This document shows, one piece after another, positions 12,424-20,162 of a stretch of 34,049 nt of DNA (its first letter is position 1; each line of letters starts with the position of its first letter). Position numbers and translations under genes: made by a program. The stretch is taken from positions 1-34,049 of the IMG/VR virus record IMGVR_UViG_3300012964_000032; one strand, given 5' to 3'. The stretch is from a virus. Below the pieces are notes generated by a model that did not search any database, was not told the origin of the DNA, and worked only from the letters and a program-made list of their open reading frames with translations.

Positions 12424-14097
12424 ATGGACTTAACATCCGAACAAGTAGCGAGCAGTGACGTATTGACGTGGGTTCTTTTGAAGCAGATAAGGCTTCAGAG
12501 TGGGGACGTTTACACGCTCGTTGGTCACGAGTACATGAAGAGACCGATGATGAGCAAATGCCGCAAGAAGGCCGCCATGAAGGCCACGGGTATGGGATTT
12601 AGCGAGGGGATGGGCATATTACCAAGTTTACACGGTTTGAGGTATGGCAGGTACAAGCAGGGTGTTTTGTACCTGTTTCCTACCAATGATGATGTTCAGG
12701 ACTTTAGTAAGAGTCGTTTTGCGAGTTTGATAGCGAATAACAGGGCGAGCATAGGTCAGTTTGTCAAGAGTGGCGGTACTGGAACTGACACCGCGAGGTT
12801 GAAGAAGGTCGGTAATTCCTATCTGTATTTAAGGGGAGCTACGTTATCGCCGGAGGACGAGGGTGGCGGCGGCACTAAATCGACGAAGTTGAGTGGTATT
12901 CAGGTTGACAGGGTAGTTTTTGACGAATTAGCTCAGATGAATATAGAGGCCATTTCCAAGGCCGTAGGCCGTATGCAGCATTCAGAGATTAAGGAGGAGG
13001 TCTATATCGCCAATCCGGGTGGAGAGGACGAGGACATAGACCTTGTAATGCAGCAAACCAATCAGATGTACTGGCACAGAAGATGCGGATGCGGGACATG
13101 GACTTGCGCCGAGTTGGAGTTCCCGCAATGTGTAAGACTTTATCCCGACGAAGACGAGAGGCGGAGGTCAGGCAGGAAAAGGGGATATATCGCCTGTAGT
13201 AAATGCGGGAAGGAAGTTTCGGTTTGGAACGGATTAGGAAGCAGCGAATGGGTAGCGAAGAACACGGGTATTGTTGACTTCGAAGGTTATAATTTGAGTC
13301 ATTTATCGTCGGCGTTTGTCGATCCTGCGGACGTTTTGGACCATTTCAACAATCCCCCTCATGGCAATCTGGGTGATGTTATTCGTTTGGAGTTAGGGAA
13401 GGCATACTCCTCGAAGGAGGACAAATTGCAGAGGCAGATGGTTTTACAGCTTTGCGGGCGGGAGATAATGCCTGACAGGCACAATGGTCCCTGTGCGATG
13501 GGCGTTGACGTAGGTATTGTTTTTCACGTTGTTATAGGAACGAGGACCGGCAAAGACACTTTTGAGATTATCAGGGTTGCGCAGGCCAAATGCTGGGAGG
13601 AGGTTGAGAGCTTAGGGAAGAGGTACGGAGTTAAGAACGAGGTTGACGATATTCGGCCTTACGAGGACAGTGCGAGAAACCATCAGAAGCTTATGAGGAA
13701 CGATGGTATCAGGGTTTTCCTGTCTCAGTACGTTGAGAGTCCTCTTCGGGAGGCCGACTTCAACGATAACACGGGTATAGTAAAGGTTTACAGGACGGGC
13801 ATATTTGATAAGAGTCACAGGTACATTGTCGATGGAAAATTTACTTTACCCCGTCAGAGTCCCGCGATAGAGGAGTTCGCCCGTCAATGTTGCAACTGTG
13901 CCAAGCACAAAGAGGAGGTCAGGGGCGGCGGGATAGTCTATCGGTATGTCAAGACGGGCACAGGCGAGGACCATTATCGGAACGCCCTGAACTATTTTTT
14001 ATTGGCTGCCGAGGGCTGTCATACGAAGATTGTAAGTTCTTCCGGCTACAGGAAGCCTTTGGCGACGAAGTGCATCCATGAGACGGTTCGGATATGA
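12424..14097 (+). CDS. terL: Terminase large subunit, lambda gpA type
   Basis: A 557-residue packaging motor and nuclease. The ATPase has a deviant Walker A with an early lysine, KATGMGFS (residues 53-60), aligning with the KSARVGYS form known from lambda gpA, and a Walker B VVFDE (164-168). The central region has a Cys cluster (C221, C223, C258, C261) typical of a zinc insert in gpA-like terminases. The RNase H-like nuclease shows MGVDVG (D362), D415 and EDHYRNAL (D516) as probable metal ligands. Full length is normal. It starts directly after the previous stop. Combined with T7-like virion genes it makes a mosaic packaging module. Confidence 0.9.
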   Translation: MDLTSEQVASSDVLTWVLLKQIRLQSGDVYTLVGHEYMKRPMMSKCRKKAAMKATGMGFSEGMGILPSLHGLRYGRYKQGVLYLFPTNDDVQDFSKSRFASLIANNRASIGQFVKSGGTGTDTARLKKVGNSYLYLRGATLSPEDEGGGGTKSTKLSGIQVDRVVFDELAQMNIEAISKAVGRMQHSEIKEEVYIANPGGEDEDIDLVMQQTNQMYWHRRCGCGTWTCAELEFPQCVRLYPDEDERRRSGRKRGYIACSKCGKEVSVWNGLGSSEWVAKNTGIVDFEGYNLSHLSSAFVDPADVLDHFNNPPHGNLGDVIRLELGKAYSSKEDKLQRQMVLQLCGREIMPDRHNGPCAMGVDVGIVFHVVIGTRTGKDTFEIIRVAQAKCWEEVESLGKRYGVKNEVDDIRPYEDSARNHQKLMRNDGIRVFLSQYVESPLREADFNDNTGIVKVYRTGIFDKSHRYIVDGKFTLPRQSPAIEEFARQCCNCAKHKEEVRGGGIVYRYVKTGTGEDHYRNALNYFLLAAEGCHTKIVSSSGYRKPLATKCIHETVRI

Positions 14098-14133
14098 GGG
14101 GAAATTCTCAGGGAAGATATGAATAATTTTATC

Positions 14134-14161
14134 TTGACAAAGTATAAGGAACGCCTATAGT
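14134..14161 (+). promoter_or_regulatory. Sigma70-like promoter of the moron cassette
   Basis: Perfect TTGACA (14134-14139), a 16-base spacer and TATAGT (14156-14161). The start is expected near 14168, which is the ATG of the next gene, so the message may be leaderless. It lies between the end of terL and the structural genes. Confidence 0.7.
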
Positions 14162-14167
14162 AATATT

Positions 14168-14350
14168 ATGAAATGTAAAGATTGTAAATATTATGGTAAG
14201 TACAAAGGTAATTTACACCGTAATGACAAAGATAAAGAACTTTATGAATGTTTAAATGAGAAGTTTAATAATATGTTAATTTGTTGTTGTGAATGTGTTC
14301 ATTTTAATCCGGACGAAGATTTTGGATGTATATTATTTGAACCTAAATAA
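14168..14350 (+). CDS. Small Cys-rich protein in an autonomous cassette
   Basis: A 60-residue protein with CKDCKYY at the start and CCCECVHF plus a final Cys near the end, the pattern of a small zinc-binding protein similar in style to the 6860-7042 product. It is AT-rich compared with terL and portal. It has its own promoter immediately upstream, no Shine-Dalgarno (the predicted transcript begins at its ATG) and its own terminator downstream. That makes it a moron-like insertion in the late operon. Function unknown. Confidence 0.6.
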   Translation: MKCKDCKYYGKYKGNLHRNDKDKELYECLNEKFNNMLICCCECVHFNPDEDFGCILFEPK

Positions 14351-14355
14351 TTAAA

Positions 14356-14456
14356 TAACGGGCTCCCTGAAACTTAGGCCAAGGTCAAGGGACGCAAGAA
14401 CAAAATTTAAGCAGGTAAGTGCTTATCCATTTACCTGCTTTTTTTGTTGCCCGTTA
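14356..14456 (+). other. Structured RNA region closed by an 8-bp stem
   Basis: TAACGGGC (14356-14363) is perfectly complementary to GCCCGTTA (14449-14456). Inside are a hairpin closed by TCCCT (14364-14368) / AGGGA (14388-14392) and the terminator stem at 14410-14439. The 3' arm ends just before the AAGGAG of the next gene. It may be a composite terminator or a cis-regulatory leader of the structural operon. I see no match to a known riboswitch class. Confidence 0.5.
14410..14445 (+). terminator. Strong intrinsic terminator
   Basis: AGCAGGTAA (14410-14418) pairs perfectly with TTACCTGCT (14431-14439) around a 12-base loop, followed by a run of seven T (14439-14445). It ends the 14168 gene transcript and lies 31 bases before the next gene. 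Confidence 0.85.
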
Positions 14457-14475
14457 TAAGGAGATTTTTTTCGAT

Positions 14476-14664
14476 ATGTCGAGACCCAAGATTAAAGCTC
14501 CCAGCGTTATGCCGCCGGTTCAGATACCAGAGGTAAGTAAAGAGCCGGAGGACTGGGCTGTTAAGCAAGCCAAGAGGCGCAGGGGCTTTGAAAAGACTTT
14601 ATTGACGGGTGCGAAGACTCCGAAACTGGCGCCGAAGACTTTTCTGGGGGTAGGAAATGTCTGA
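14476..14664 (+). CDS. Small pre-portal phage protein
   Basis: A 62-residue basic protein, MSRPKIKAPSVMPPVQIP, then KRRRGFEKTLLTGAK. The pattern of a Pro-rich start and an RRRG...LTG segment is found in small proteins just upstream of podovirus-type portal genes, so a minor structural role is likely. ATAAGGAG precedes the ATG at a rather long distance across a T-run. It overlaps the portal gene by 8 bases. Confidence 0.65.
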   Translation: MSRPKIKAPSVMPPVQIPEVSKEPEDWAVKQAKRRRGFEKTLLTGAKTPKLAPKTFLGVGNV

Positions 14665-16297
14665 GATTGAGGACAGAAGGGCGGTCGAAATTATTCACAT
14701 GGCCGAGCAGGAGGAGTCCAAGGCCGCGAATTTCCGCAGTCTTTACCAATCGGTCGCTGATTTGATGTATCCCGTGGAGAACCAGATAACCGGCAGTCAT
14801 ACTCCAGGGGAGGATAAGTCTTTGAATATCCGAGATCCGACGGGGATTTTCGCCCTTGATGATATGGTGGCCGGCCTTATAGGGACATGGATACCTTCCG
14901 GCCAGAAGTTTTTCGGCATTAAGGCCAAGGACAGGAGAAGGGGCGGCACGGACAGGTCTTTGCGTTATCTCGCTCTCGCAACTGACGTTGCCCACGAGGA
15001 GATGTTCGAGAGCAATTTCATGCTCCAGCTTCACGATACAGTGAAGGCATTAGGCGCTTTTGGGACGGGAAACATTTATTCTGAATGGAACACCAAAGTC
15101 GGTGGTTTGAATTACAAGGACTGGCACATATCGACATATACGATAAAGCAGGACGCCAGGGGCAGGGTCGATACCGTTATTATAACTTTTGATTATACAG
15201 CGAGGCAGGCGTGTGACGAGTTCGAGAATCCCGGGGAGAAAGTCATTAAAGATGCCTCTGACCTGAAGACCGAGAGCAAGCTCCACACTTTCATTTACGT
15301 TGTAAGACCGAGACTTAAAAGAAATGTAATGCTCGTTGATAATCTCAATATGCCATGGGAGAGCGTTTACGTTAATAAGAACGAGAAAATTATCGTTGAT
15401 GAGGGCGGGTTTGAGGAGTTTCCGTTCGCCGTTCCCCGGTGGGAGAAGTCGTCGGTCGAGAAGTACGGAAGGGGCAGGGGCACGGTAATGCTGAGTGCCG
15501 TCAAGGAGCTTCAGCAGATGCACAAAGACTTCGTGGAATGCGGAAATCGCTGGAACAATCCTTCCCGATGGCAGATAGATGCTGCTATGGAGGGTACTTT
15601 GGACAATTCCCCGGGCGCCTTGAACCACTTCATGGAGAAGGATGCCGCCGGGGCGCTCGATAGCCAGCTTAATGGCAATTTCCCGATAACGAAGGACGTT
15701 ATAGAGTTCCAGCAGGAGATTATTAATAAGGGTTTTTACAAGGACATATTCGTTCAGATGGCCGATTTGAAGGGCGACAGGAGAACTACGGTCGAGATAG
15801 AGGCCCGCCTGAAAGAGGGATTGAGGAGGCTGGTCTCCCCTGTGGCGAGAATGGAGAGCGAACTTTTCACCCCCTTGATTACCAGGAGTGTTCTTTTACT
15901 GATAAGGAACGGCAGGATACCCAAGCCTCCCCCGGAACTTTCAGGGGCGGAGTTCGGAATAGAGTACATGGGCGAACTTGCGATGGCGATGAGGAACTAC
16001 CAGGCCCGCGCCTTCACGCAGTTCACATCTTTGTTGGCGGGTATGGCGCCGATGTTCCCGGAGGCTACGGACATTTTGAATCTTGACAGGGCCTTGCCGA
16101 ATATCGGCGTTACGATGGGTGTTAGGGTCGAGGACATGAATACCGAGGAGGAAATCGCCGCCAAGCGTGCCAAGCGTGCCCAGGACGAGATGCAGATGAA
16201 GATGCTCATGGCGGCCCAGGCCGGGGCTGAGGCTTATAGCAAGGCCACTAAGGCGCCGGAGGCCGGAAGTCCGGCTGAGGAACTTGTAGGAGTATGA
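14657..16297 (+). CDS. Portal (head-tail connector) protein, T7 gp8-like
   Basis: A 546-residue protein forming the dodecameric portal at the head vertex through which DNA is packaged. The sequence follows the head-to-tail connecting protein family (PF12236-like) along its length: FRSLYQSVADLMYP near the N-terminus, then LDDMVAGLIGTWIPSGQKFF, ALGAFGTGNIYSEW, and the C-terminal ARMESELFTPLITRSVLLLIRNG block. Length is normal for the family. The C-terminus (about 500-546) is helical and Ala-rich. It overlaps the preceding small gene and leads the structural operon. Confidence 0.92.
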   Translation: MSEIEDRRAVEIIHMAEQEESKAANFRSLYQSVADLMYPVENQITGSHTPGEDKSLNIRDPTGIFALDDMVAGLIGTWIPSGQKFFGIKAKDRRRGGTDRSLRYLALATDVAHEEMFESNFMLQLHDTVKALGAFGTGNIYSEWNTKVGGLNYKDWHISTYTIKQDARGRVDTVIITFDYTARQACDEFENPGEKVIKDASDLKTESKLHTFIYVVRPRLKRNVMLVDNLNMPWESVYVNKNEKIIVDEGGFEEFPFAVPRWEKSSVEKYGRGRGTVMLSAVKELQQMHKDFVECGNRWNNPSRWQIDAAMEGTLDNSPGALNHFMEKDAAGALDSQLNGNFPITKDVIEFQQEIINKGFYKDIFVQMADLKGDRRTTVEIEARLKEGLRRLVSPVARMESELFTPLITRSVLLLIRNGRIPKPPPELSGAEFGIEYMGELAMAMRNYQARAFTQFTSLLAGMAPMFPEATDILNLDRALPNIGVTMGVRVEDMNTEEEIAAKRAKRAQDEMQMKMLMAAQAGAEAYSKATKAPEAGSPAEELVGV

Positions 16298-16300
16298 TTT

Positions 16301-16429
16301 ATGCCTGAAGCGATGGAGAGAGGTTTGAAGGCGACGGCCAGAAGGAAGGGTTATAAAGGCGAAAGATTCAGGGCCTACGTTTACGGGACTATGCGAAAAC
16401 ATGGTTGGAAACCCAAAAGGGAGCAATGA
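16301..16429 (+). CDS. Small basic phage protein
   Basis: A 42-residue very basic protein (MPEAMERGLKATARRKGYKG, then YVYGTMRKHGWKPKREQ). The KATARRKGYKGERFRAYVYGTM layout is recognisable from small proteins in phage structural regions, of unknown role. TGTAGGAGTATGATTT before the ATG is a good ribosome site. Its TGA overlaps the next start, supporting translation. Confidence 0.6.
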   Translation: MPEAMERGLKATARRKGYKGERFRAYVYGTMRKHGWKPKREQ

Positions 16430-16617
16430 TGGCTAAGATTAGTAAAAAATTACTGAAATGGCGAAAGCGTCAGAAGCGAGGCGCGATAATGAAACCTTCG
16501 ACCTTCAAGGAGATTGAGGCCAGGGCCGCCGCATCAGGCGCGACAAATCCCAAAGACGTTGCCGGCCATGCTTACTGGGCGACTGCAAGAAAGAAATTCG
16601 CTAAGAGGAAGAAATGA
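16429..16617 (+). CDS. Small basic phage protein
   Basis: A 62-residue basic protein beginning MAKISKKLLKWRKRQKRG and containing IMKPSTFKEIEARAAASGA and HAYWATARKKFAKR, a pattern I recognise from short phage proteins next to portal and scaffold genes. Two ATGs in tandem (16426 and 16429) follow AAAGGGAGCA; either may be used. It probably binds nucleic acid or a structural partner; unproven. Confidence 0.6.
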   Translation: MAKISKKLLKWRKRQKRGAIMKPSTFKEIEARAAASGATNPKDVAGHAYWATARKKFAKRKK

Positions 16618-16745
16618 TTTTAAGAAAATGGTACAGTCCTTGGGTTGAAAGAAAGGTATGGTATTTTTTTACTGCGAAATACATGGCTGCGAATAAAAGT
16701 CTTTTAAGGGTTTTATGGTCAATGGTAAAGGCTTATGCCAACTGA
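16614..16745 (+). CDS. Small membrane-active-like protein
   Basis: A 43-residue frame (MILRKWYSPWVERKVWYFF, then SLLRVLWSMVKAYAN) joined to the previous gene by ATGA and overlapping the next start by 11 bases. It is rich in Trp, Tyr and Lys/Arg and could be amphipathic. No family recognised. The tight overlaps on both sides favour a real gene despite its size. Confidence 0.45.
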   Translation: MILRKWYSPWVERKVWYFFTAKYMAANKSLLRVLWSMVKAYAN

Positions 16746-16983
16746 AGTCGAGCAAATGTCAATAATGTATAAAGACGTTTTCGGTTCCGAGAACGGCAAG
16801 AAGGTCCTTCAGGATTTGGATATTAAGGGACTTTTCAGGAGAGAAATATTTGTCGAGCAGTCGGAACGCAAGACCTGTTTTAATTTGGGAGCGAACTGGC
16901 TGATAAGATATATACACACGATGATAGAGAAGAACTTAATGGAAGAAACACAGAAAGAAGTCATTAACAGGGAGATTTTATGA
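16735..16983 (+). CDS. Bbp19-like phage protein
   Basis: An 82-residue protein matching the Bbp19-like phage domain pattern: MYKDVFGSENGKKVLQDL near residue 11, then a middle basic segment and FNLGANWLIRYIHTMIEKN. Bbp19-like proteins lie in podovirus structural clusters and their function is not known. It overlaps the next gene by ATGA. Confidence 0.65.
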   Translation: MPTEVEQMSIMYKDVFGSENGKKVLQDLDIKGLFRREIFVEQSERKTCFNLGANWLIRYIHTMIEKNLMEETQKEVINREIL

Positions 16984-17345
16984 AAGACGAAAAAGGGACA
17001 ACTGCTGCCGTCGCGCCGGTTCAGGATGCGAAAACGCCAGCCCCGACAATGTACAGGGAAATCGAGCAGGACGTTGAAGTTCCAAGAGGATACGTGAAAG
17101 TCACGGAGATTATCGCCTACGAAAAAGCCGGGAAAAGAAAAAACGAGGACGGCAAAGAGGAGATTTTGGAGAAAAGGCACGGGAAATACTTCTGCCAGGA
17201 CACGGAGGACGTTAATGTTTTCAAAGCGAACAATCCCGGTTTGAGAATTGAGACGTTTTCCATCCAGCTTCAGAAATCCACGGCGATTAGATACATTGAC
17301 AGCCCGGAGAATATGGAACAGTTTAAGGGGAGGAAGGACTTATGA
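16980..17345 (+). CDS. Hypothetical structural-region protein
   Basis: A 121-residue charged protein with a Pro/Ala/Thr-rich N-terminus (about 1-25) and a compact region (about 28-121) containing VPRGYVKVTEIIAYEKAGK and HGKYFCQDTEDVNVFKANN. ATGA overlaps on both sides show coupling to the Bbp19-like and scaffold genes. It may be a head-assembly accessory protein; no family recognised. Confidence 0.65.
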   Translation: MKDEKGTTAAVAPVQDAKTPAPTMYREIEQDVEVPRGYVKVTEIIAYEKAGKRKNEDGKEEILEKRHGKYFCQDTEDVNVFKANNPGLRIETFSIQLQKSTAIRYIDSPENMEQFKGRKDL

Positions 17346-18211
17346 CCGAAGAAAATGTGACGACTTCCGGGACATCAACCACGGATGAAAAGAAAGCCTC
17401 CCCGGCGCCTTTGACGAGTTTCATCGGGGAGCAGGGTGAGCTTAAAGAAGGCTGGCAAGGGATTTTTCTGCCCGAAGATTTAAGGTCTCAGCCCATCTAC
17501 AGCCAGATAAAGGACATTAAGGGCGCCTTCAGTATTATCGGCAACCAGGCAAAATTAGTAGGCAAGAAGGGAATCATACCACCTACGGAGATTTCTCCCC
17601 AGTCCGAATGGGATGCCTACTATGACGCCGCAGGACGCCCCAAGACCGCTGGTGATTACAATTTACCCATTCCTAAAGAGTTCGAAGATTACTACGATGA
17701 AGGAATGATTAAGCAGGGGAGGGAAATCTTCCACAAGATAGGATTGAATCAGAAACAGGCCGATGCCCTCTGGGAATTTGAGAAGGCCAGAGTCGCATTA
17801 ATGGACAAGACCATTACGGAGTCCGAGGCACTTGAAAAGTCTCAGGCCGAGACCGCCCTCCGGCAGAAATGGGGGACGGCCTATGACGAGAACAAGCATA
17901 TTGCCGATAGGGTGGTTTCAGAAAATGTACCCCCTGACAAAATGGATGCTTTTCTGGCCCAGTACGGGAATGACCCCCTGATTGCGGAAGTCCTGTCCAT
18001 CGTCGGCAGGAAATTTCTGGAACATAGAATAATAACCGATATTACTACTCCGGTTGCCGCTGCAAATAAGAAAATCGATGAGCTTATGGGCAAAGATTTA
18101 CCGGTTGCCCAGCAGAAGGCCCTGCCTTACTGGGACAGGAACCATCCTAATCATCAAGCGACCGTCGATATGGTTCAGAACCTTATGAAGGAGCAGGCTT
18201 CCCGGAGATAG
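17342..18211 (+). CDS. Scaffold / capsid assembly protein, T7 gp9-like
   Basis: A 289-residue protein directly before the capsid gene, the usual scaffold position. Features: a Thr/Ser-rich disordered start; GWQGIFLPEDLRSQP (about 39-53); SEWDAYYDAAGRPKTAGDY (about 88-106), a segment typical of podovirus scaffolds; long helices with acidic and Gln-rich character; and a helical C-terminus (VDMVQNLMKEQASRR) that would bind the capsid protein. It should be lost during head maturation. Coupled to the preceding gene by ATGA. Confidence 0.8.
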   Translation: MTEENVTTSGTSTTDEKKASPAPLTSFIGEQGELKEGWQGIFLPEDLRSQPIYSQIKDIKGAFSIIGNQAKLVGKKGIIPPTEISPQSEWDAYYDAAGRPKTAGDYNLPIPKEFEDYYDEGMIKQGREIFHKIGLNQKQADALWEFEKARVALMDKTITESEALEKSQAETALRQKWGTAYDENKHIADRVVSENVPPDKMDAFLAQYGNDPLIAEVLSIVGRKFLEHRIITDITTPVAAANKKIDELMGKDLPVAQQKALPYWDRNHPNHQATVDMVQNLMKEQASRR

Positions 18212-18290
18212 AAAAAGGGGACAATCTTTAAGAAAAGACCCCCGTTTGGAGTGTTTAAGTCAAAACTGGACAATCAGCTTAACCGCTGAC

Positions 18291-18331
18291 CCGAAAGATG
18301 GTGGTAATCCACCGGCCAACCGGCCTTTCGG
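18291..18331 (+). promoter_or_regulatory. Three-way-junction RNA in capsid leader
   Basis: In the 191-base gap between scaffold and capsid genes, CCGAAA (18291-18296) pairs with TTTCGG (18326-18331). Inside are GGTGG-taat-CCACC (18300-18313) and, directly abutting, GGCC-aacc-GGCC (18314-18325). Every stem is perfect and the two inner stems could stack. GGACAAYC occurs three times around it (18219, 18268, 18352). A cis-regulatory or processing role in capsid expression is inferred. Confidence 0.55.
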
Positions 18332-18355
18332 CAGGACAGGCCCATTTAAGTGGAC

Positions 18356-18396
18356 AACCTTTCCGACAAAAGAATTTAATTTTATTTGGAAAGGTT
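18356..18396 (+). promoter_or_regulatory. Hairpin burying the capsid Shine-Dalgarno
   Basis: AACCTTTCC (18356-18364) is perfectly complementary to GGAAAGGTT (18388-18396), with a 23-base AT-rich loop. The 3' arm holds the capsid ribosome site (GGAAAGG, eight bases before ATG 18403). When folded it should reduce ribosome access, suggesting a translational switch or a ribosome stand-by arrangement for the most abundant virion protein. Confidence 0.6.
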
Positions 18397-18402
18397 ACTT
18401 AA

Positions 18403-19326
18403 ATGAGTCTTCAAATACCGGTATCATTTGTTGACCAGTTCAAGGCGAACATCCTCATGCTCAGCCAGCAGAAGCAGGCCAAGCTGAGAGGTTGCTGCCG
18501 CCCTGAAGCGATCACAGGCGATACAATGTATGTTGAGCGCATTGGGCCGAAGGACGCCGTTCTGAACACGACACGGCACGGCGAAACGCCCATTTCAGAC
18601 GCCCAGCATTCAAGACGCAAGCTATCAATGGCGGATTATGATGTTCCTGCCGATTTGATAGACAAAGCTGATAAGCTGAAACTGCTTATCGATCCTCAAT
18701 CGTCTTACGTCAATAACCAGGCATCCTCCCTCAATCGAGCCATAGATGACGTGATTATCGCCGCCCTGTTCGGTGCCGCTTACAGTGGTCACACGGGCGC
18801 GACGACCGTCAATGTCTATGACGTCGGAGAGTGCCGCCTGGTAAATTCGGACGGTACTATCGAGGCCGCAGGAAGCGATTGGGACGATGACACCGAAACC
18901 GGCCTTACAATAGCAAAGCTTCTGACCTGCAAGCAACTCCTTGACGACGCTGAGATTGACGAGGAACGTCAGAGATATTTCCTCACGAATCCCTACAACA
19001 TCAACCAGTTGCTCAATACCACCGAAGTCAAGAGCGCGGACTACAACACCGTTAAGGCGTTAGCCCAGGGATATATTGATACTTTTATGGGCTTTAAGTT
19101 CATAAAGAGTACGAGACTTCCCGCGGACGATAGCGACACGGGCGCTACGAAATGCGCGGCTTTCGCGCAGGACGCAATAGTCCTGGCGGTGGCGCAGGAA
19201 CCACAGGTGGACATAAGTGTTCGTAACGATTTACGAAACGCCGTACAAGTATATTCGACACTCAGTATAGGCGCAACAAGAGTCGAAGGGCCCGCGGTAG
19301 TTCCAATTCTTCTGGATACTGTATAA
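18403..19326 (+). CDS. Major capsid protein
   Basis: A 307-residue protein forming the icosahedral shell. Position after the scaffold, length, and segments such as MSLQIPVSFVDQFKANILML, KLSMADYDVPADLIDKADK, SSLNRAIDDVIIAALFGAA and YLTNPYNINQLL-like (here RYFLTNPYNINQLL) match T7 gp10/podovirus-type capsid proteins, and the end (VYSTLSIGATRVEGPAVVPI) is characteristic of the group. HK97-type fold is expected. Its 5' leader is long and structured, unlike all other genes in this operon. Confidence 0.85.
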   Translation: MSLQIPVSFVDQFKANILMLSQQKQAKLRGCCRPEAITGDTMYVERIGPKDAVLNTTRHGETPISDAQHSRRKLSMADYDVPADLIDKADKLKLLIDPQSSYVNNQASSLNRAIDDVIIAALFGAAYSGHTGATTVNVYDVGECRLVNSDGTIEAAGSDWDDDTETGLTIAKLLTCKQLLDDAEIDEERQRYFLTNPYNINQLLNTTEVKSADYNTVKALAQGYIDTFMGFKFIKSTRLPADDSDTGATKCAAFAQDAIVLAVAQEPQVDISVRNDLRNAVQVYSTLSIGATRVEGPAVVPILLDTV

Positions 19327-19346
19327 CCAAGAAAGGAGATTTTTCA

Positions 19347-20150
19347 ATGAGTAATTACTTTACATATCCAAACAATCCGATTCCCTGGAACGGTTCTCCG
19401 AAGGATTTTAGCGGTGATAGTGCTGATGTTCCGTTTATGGGTCTTTACGCCGTAGAGACGGTACAAAGGTACATTCCCGGCACGAGGCATATTACCTGGG
19501 ACGGTCGGGTATTTAAGTATGCTCTGGCTGCGGATACGGTTGGTCCTGGCAGACCTGCCGGATTTGGCGCGAGCGTAGCGACGAATGGCGTTGCTTATAC
19601 GACCATAACTGGTTCTAAGGTTGTTGGCGATGTTCAGGTTAGCATTGCTTCGCAAAGTTTTGCCAAAGACATCTTGGCTGGCGGTCTGGTACTTCTTTAT
19701 GGTGATAGTTACACTTATTATCAACAGAGAGGTATCATCGGTAACAACTATTGTTCAAGTGCGACCTTAAATATCGACTTGGACGGTCCGTTGTCCGTAG
19801 CCATAACTACAGCCAGTACGGGCATTGAGGTAATGCCAAATCCGTACAGGTACATTCACAATGGCACTACAATCAATCCAGATGCTATGAGTGCCGCCGG
19901 AATACCGGCTGCGCGTGCCGTATCCGGGGAGTTTTTCTGGATGCAGACTTGGGGAATGTGCAATGTAGAACCTGGCGAAACCATTAGTGGCGGTGATTGC
20001 AGGCAGTTGGTGAAACGGTCAGGCACTTTTGCTTGCGGACTGCACACGACTGCTAACGCTATCACGCTTCAATCGCAACATTACGGTTTTATTTTGGATT
20101 CGGGCACATCCAGCACCGTACCGTTTGTGATGTTGCAAATCAGTATTTAG
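19347..20150 (+). CDS. Virion structural protein, probable head decoration
   Basis: A 267-residue, beta-rich protein immediately after the capsid gene with a strong ribosome site (GAAAGGAGATTTTTCA). The segment YIPGTRHITWDGRVFKYALA resembles head-associated proteins found next to capsid genes in environmental podoviruses. The rest is Gly/Ser/Thr-rich with short strands and few charges. A capsid decoration or head fibre role is likely from context; not proven. Confidence 0.6.
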   Translation: MSNYFTYPNNPIPWNGSPKDFSGDSADVPFMGLYAVETVQRYIPGTRHITWDGRVFKYALAADTVGPGRPAGFGASVATNGVAYTTITGSKVVGDVQVSIASQSFAKDILAGGLVLLYGDSYTYYQQRGIIGNNYCSSATLNIDLDGPLSVAITTASTGIEVMPNPYRYIHNGTTINPDAMSAAGIPAARAVSGEFFWMQTWGMCNVEPGETISGGDCRQLVKRSGTFACGLHTTANAITLQSQHYGFILDSGTSSTVPFVMLQISI

Positions 20151-20162
20151 GAACTGTTTTTT

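Noticed and set aside
14389-14398. GGGACGCAAG resembling part of the c-di-GMP-I riboswitch core
   Set aside because: The other conserved blocks (paired receptor stem, CAAACC-type segment) are missing and the stem order does not fit.
18285-18331. Hammerhead-like CUGA...GAAA words in the capsid leader
   Set aside because: The conserved core and three-stem order of a hammerhead cannot be made; the perfect three-way junction is a better description.
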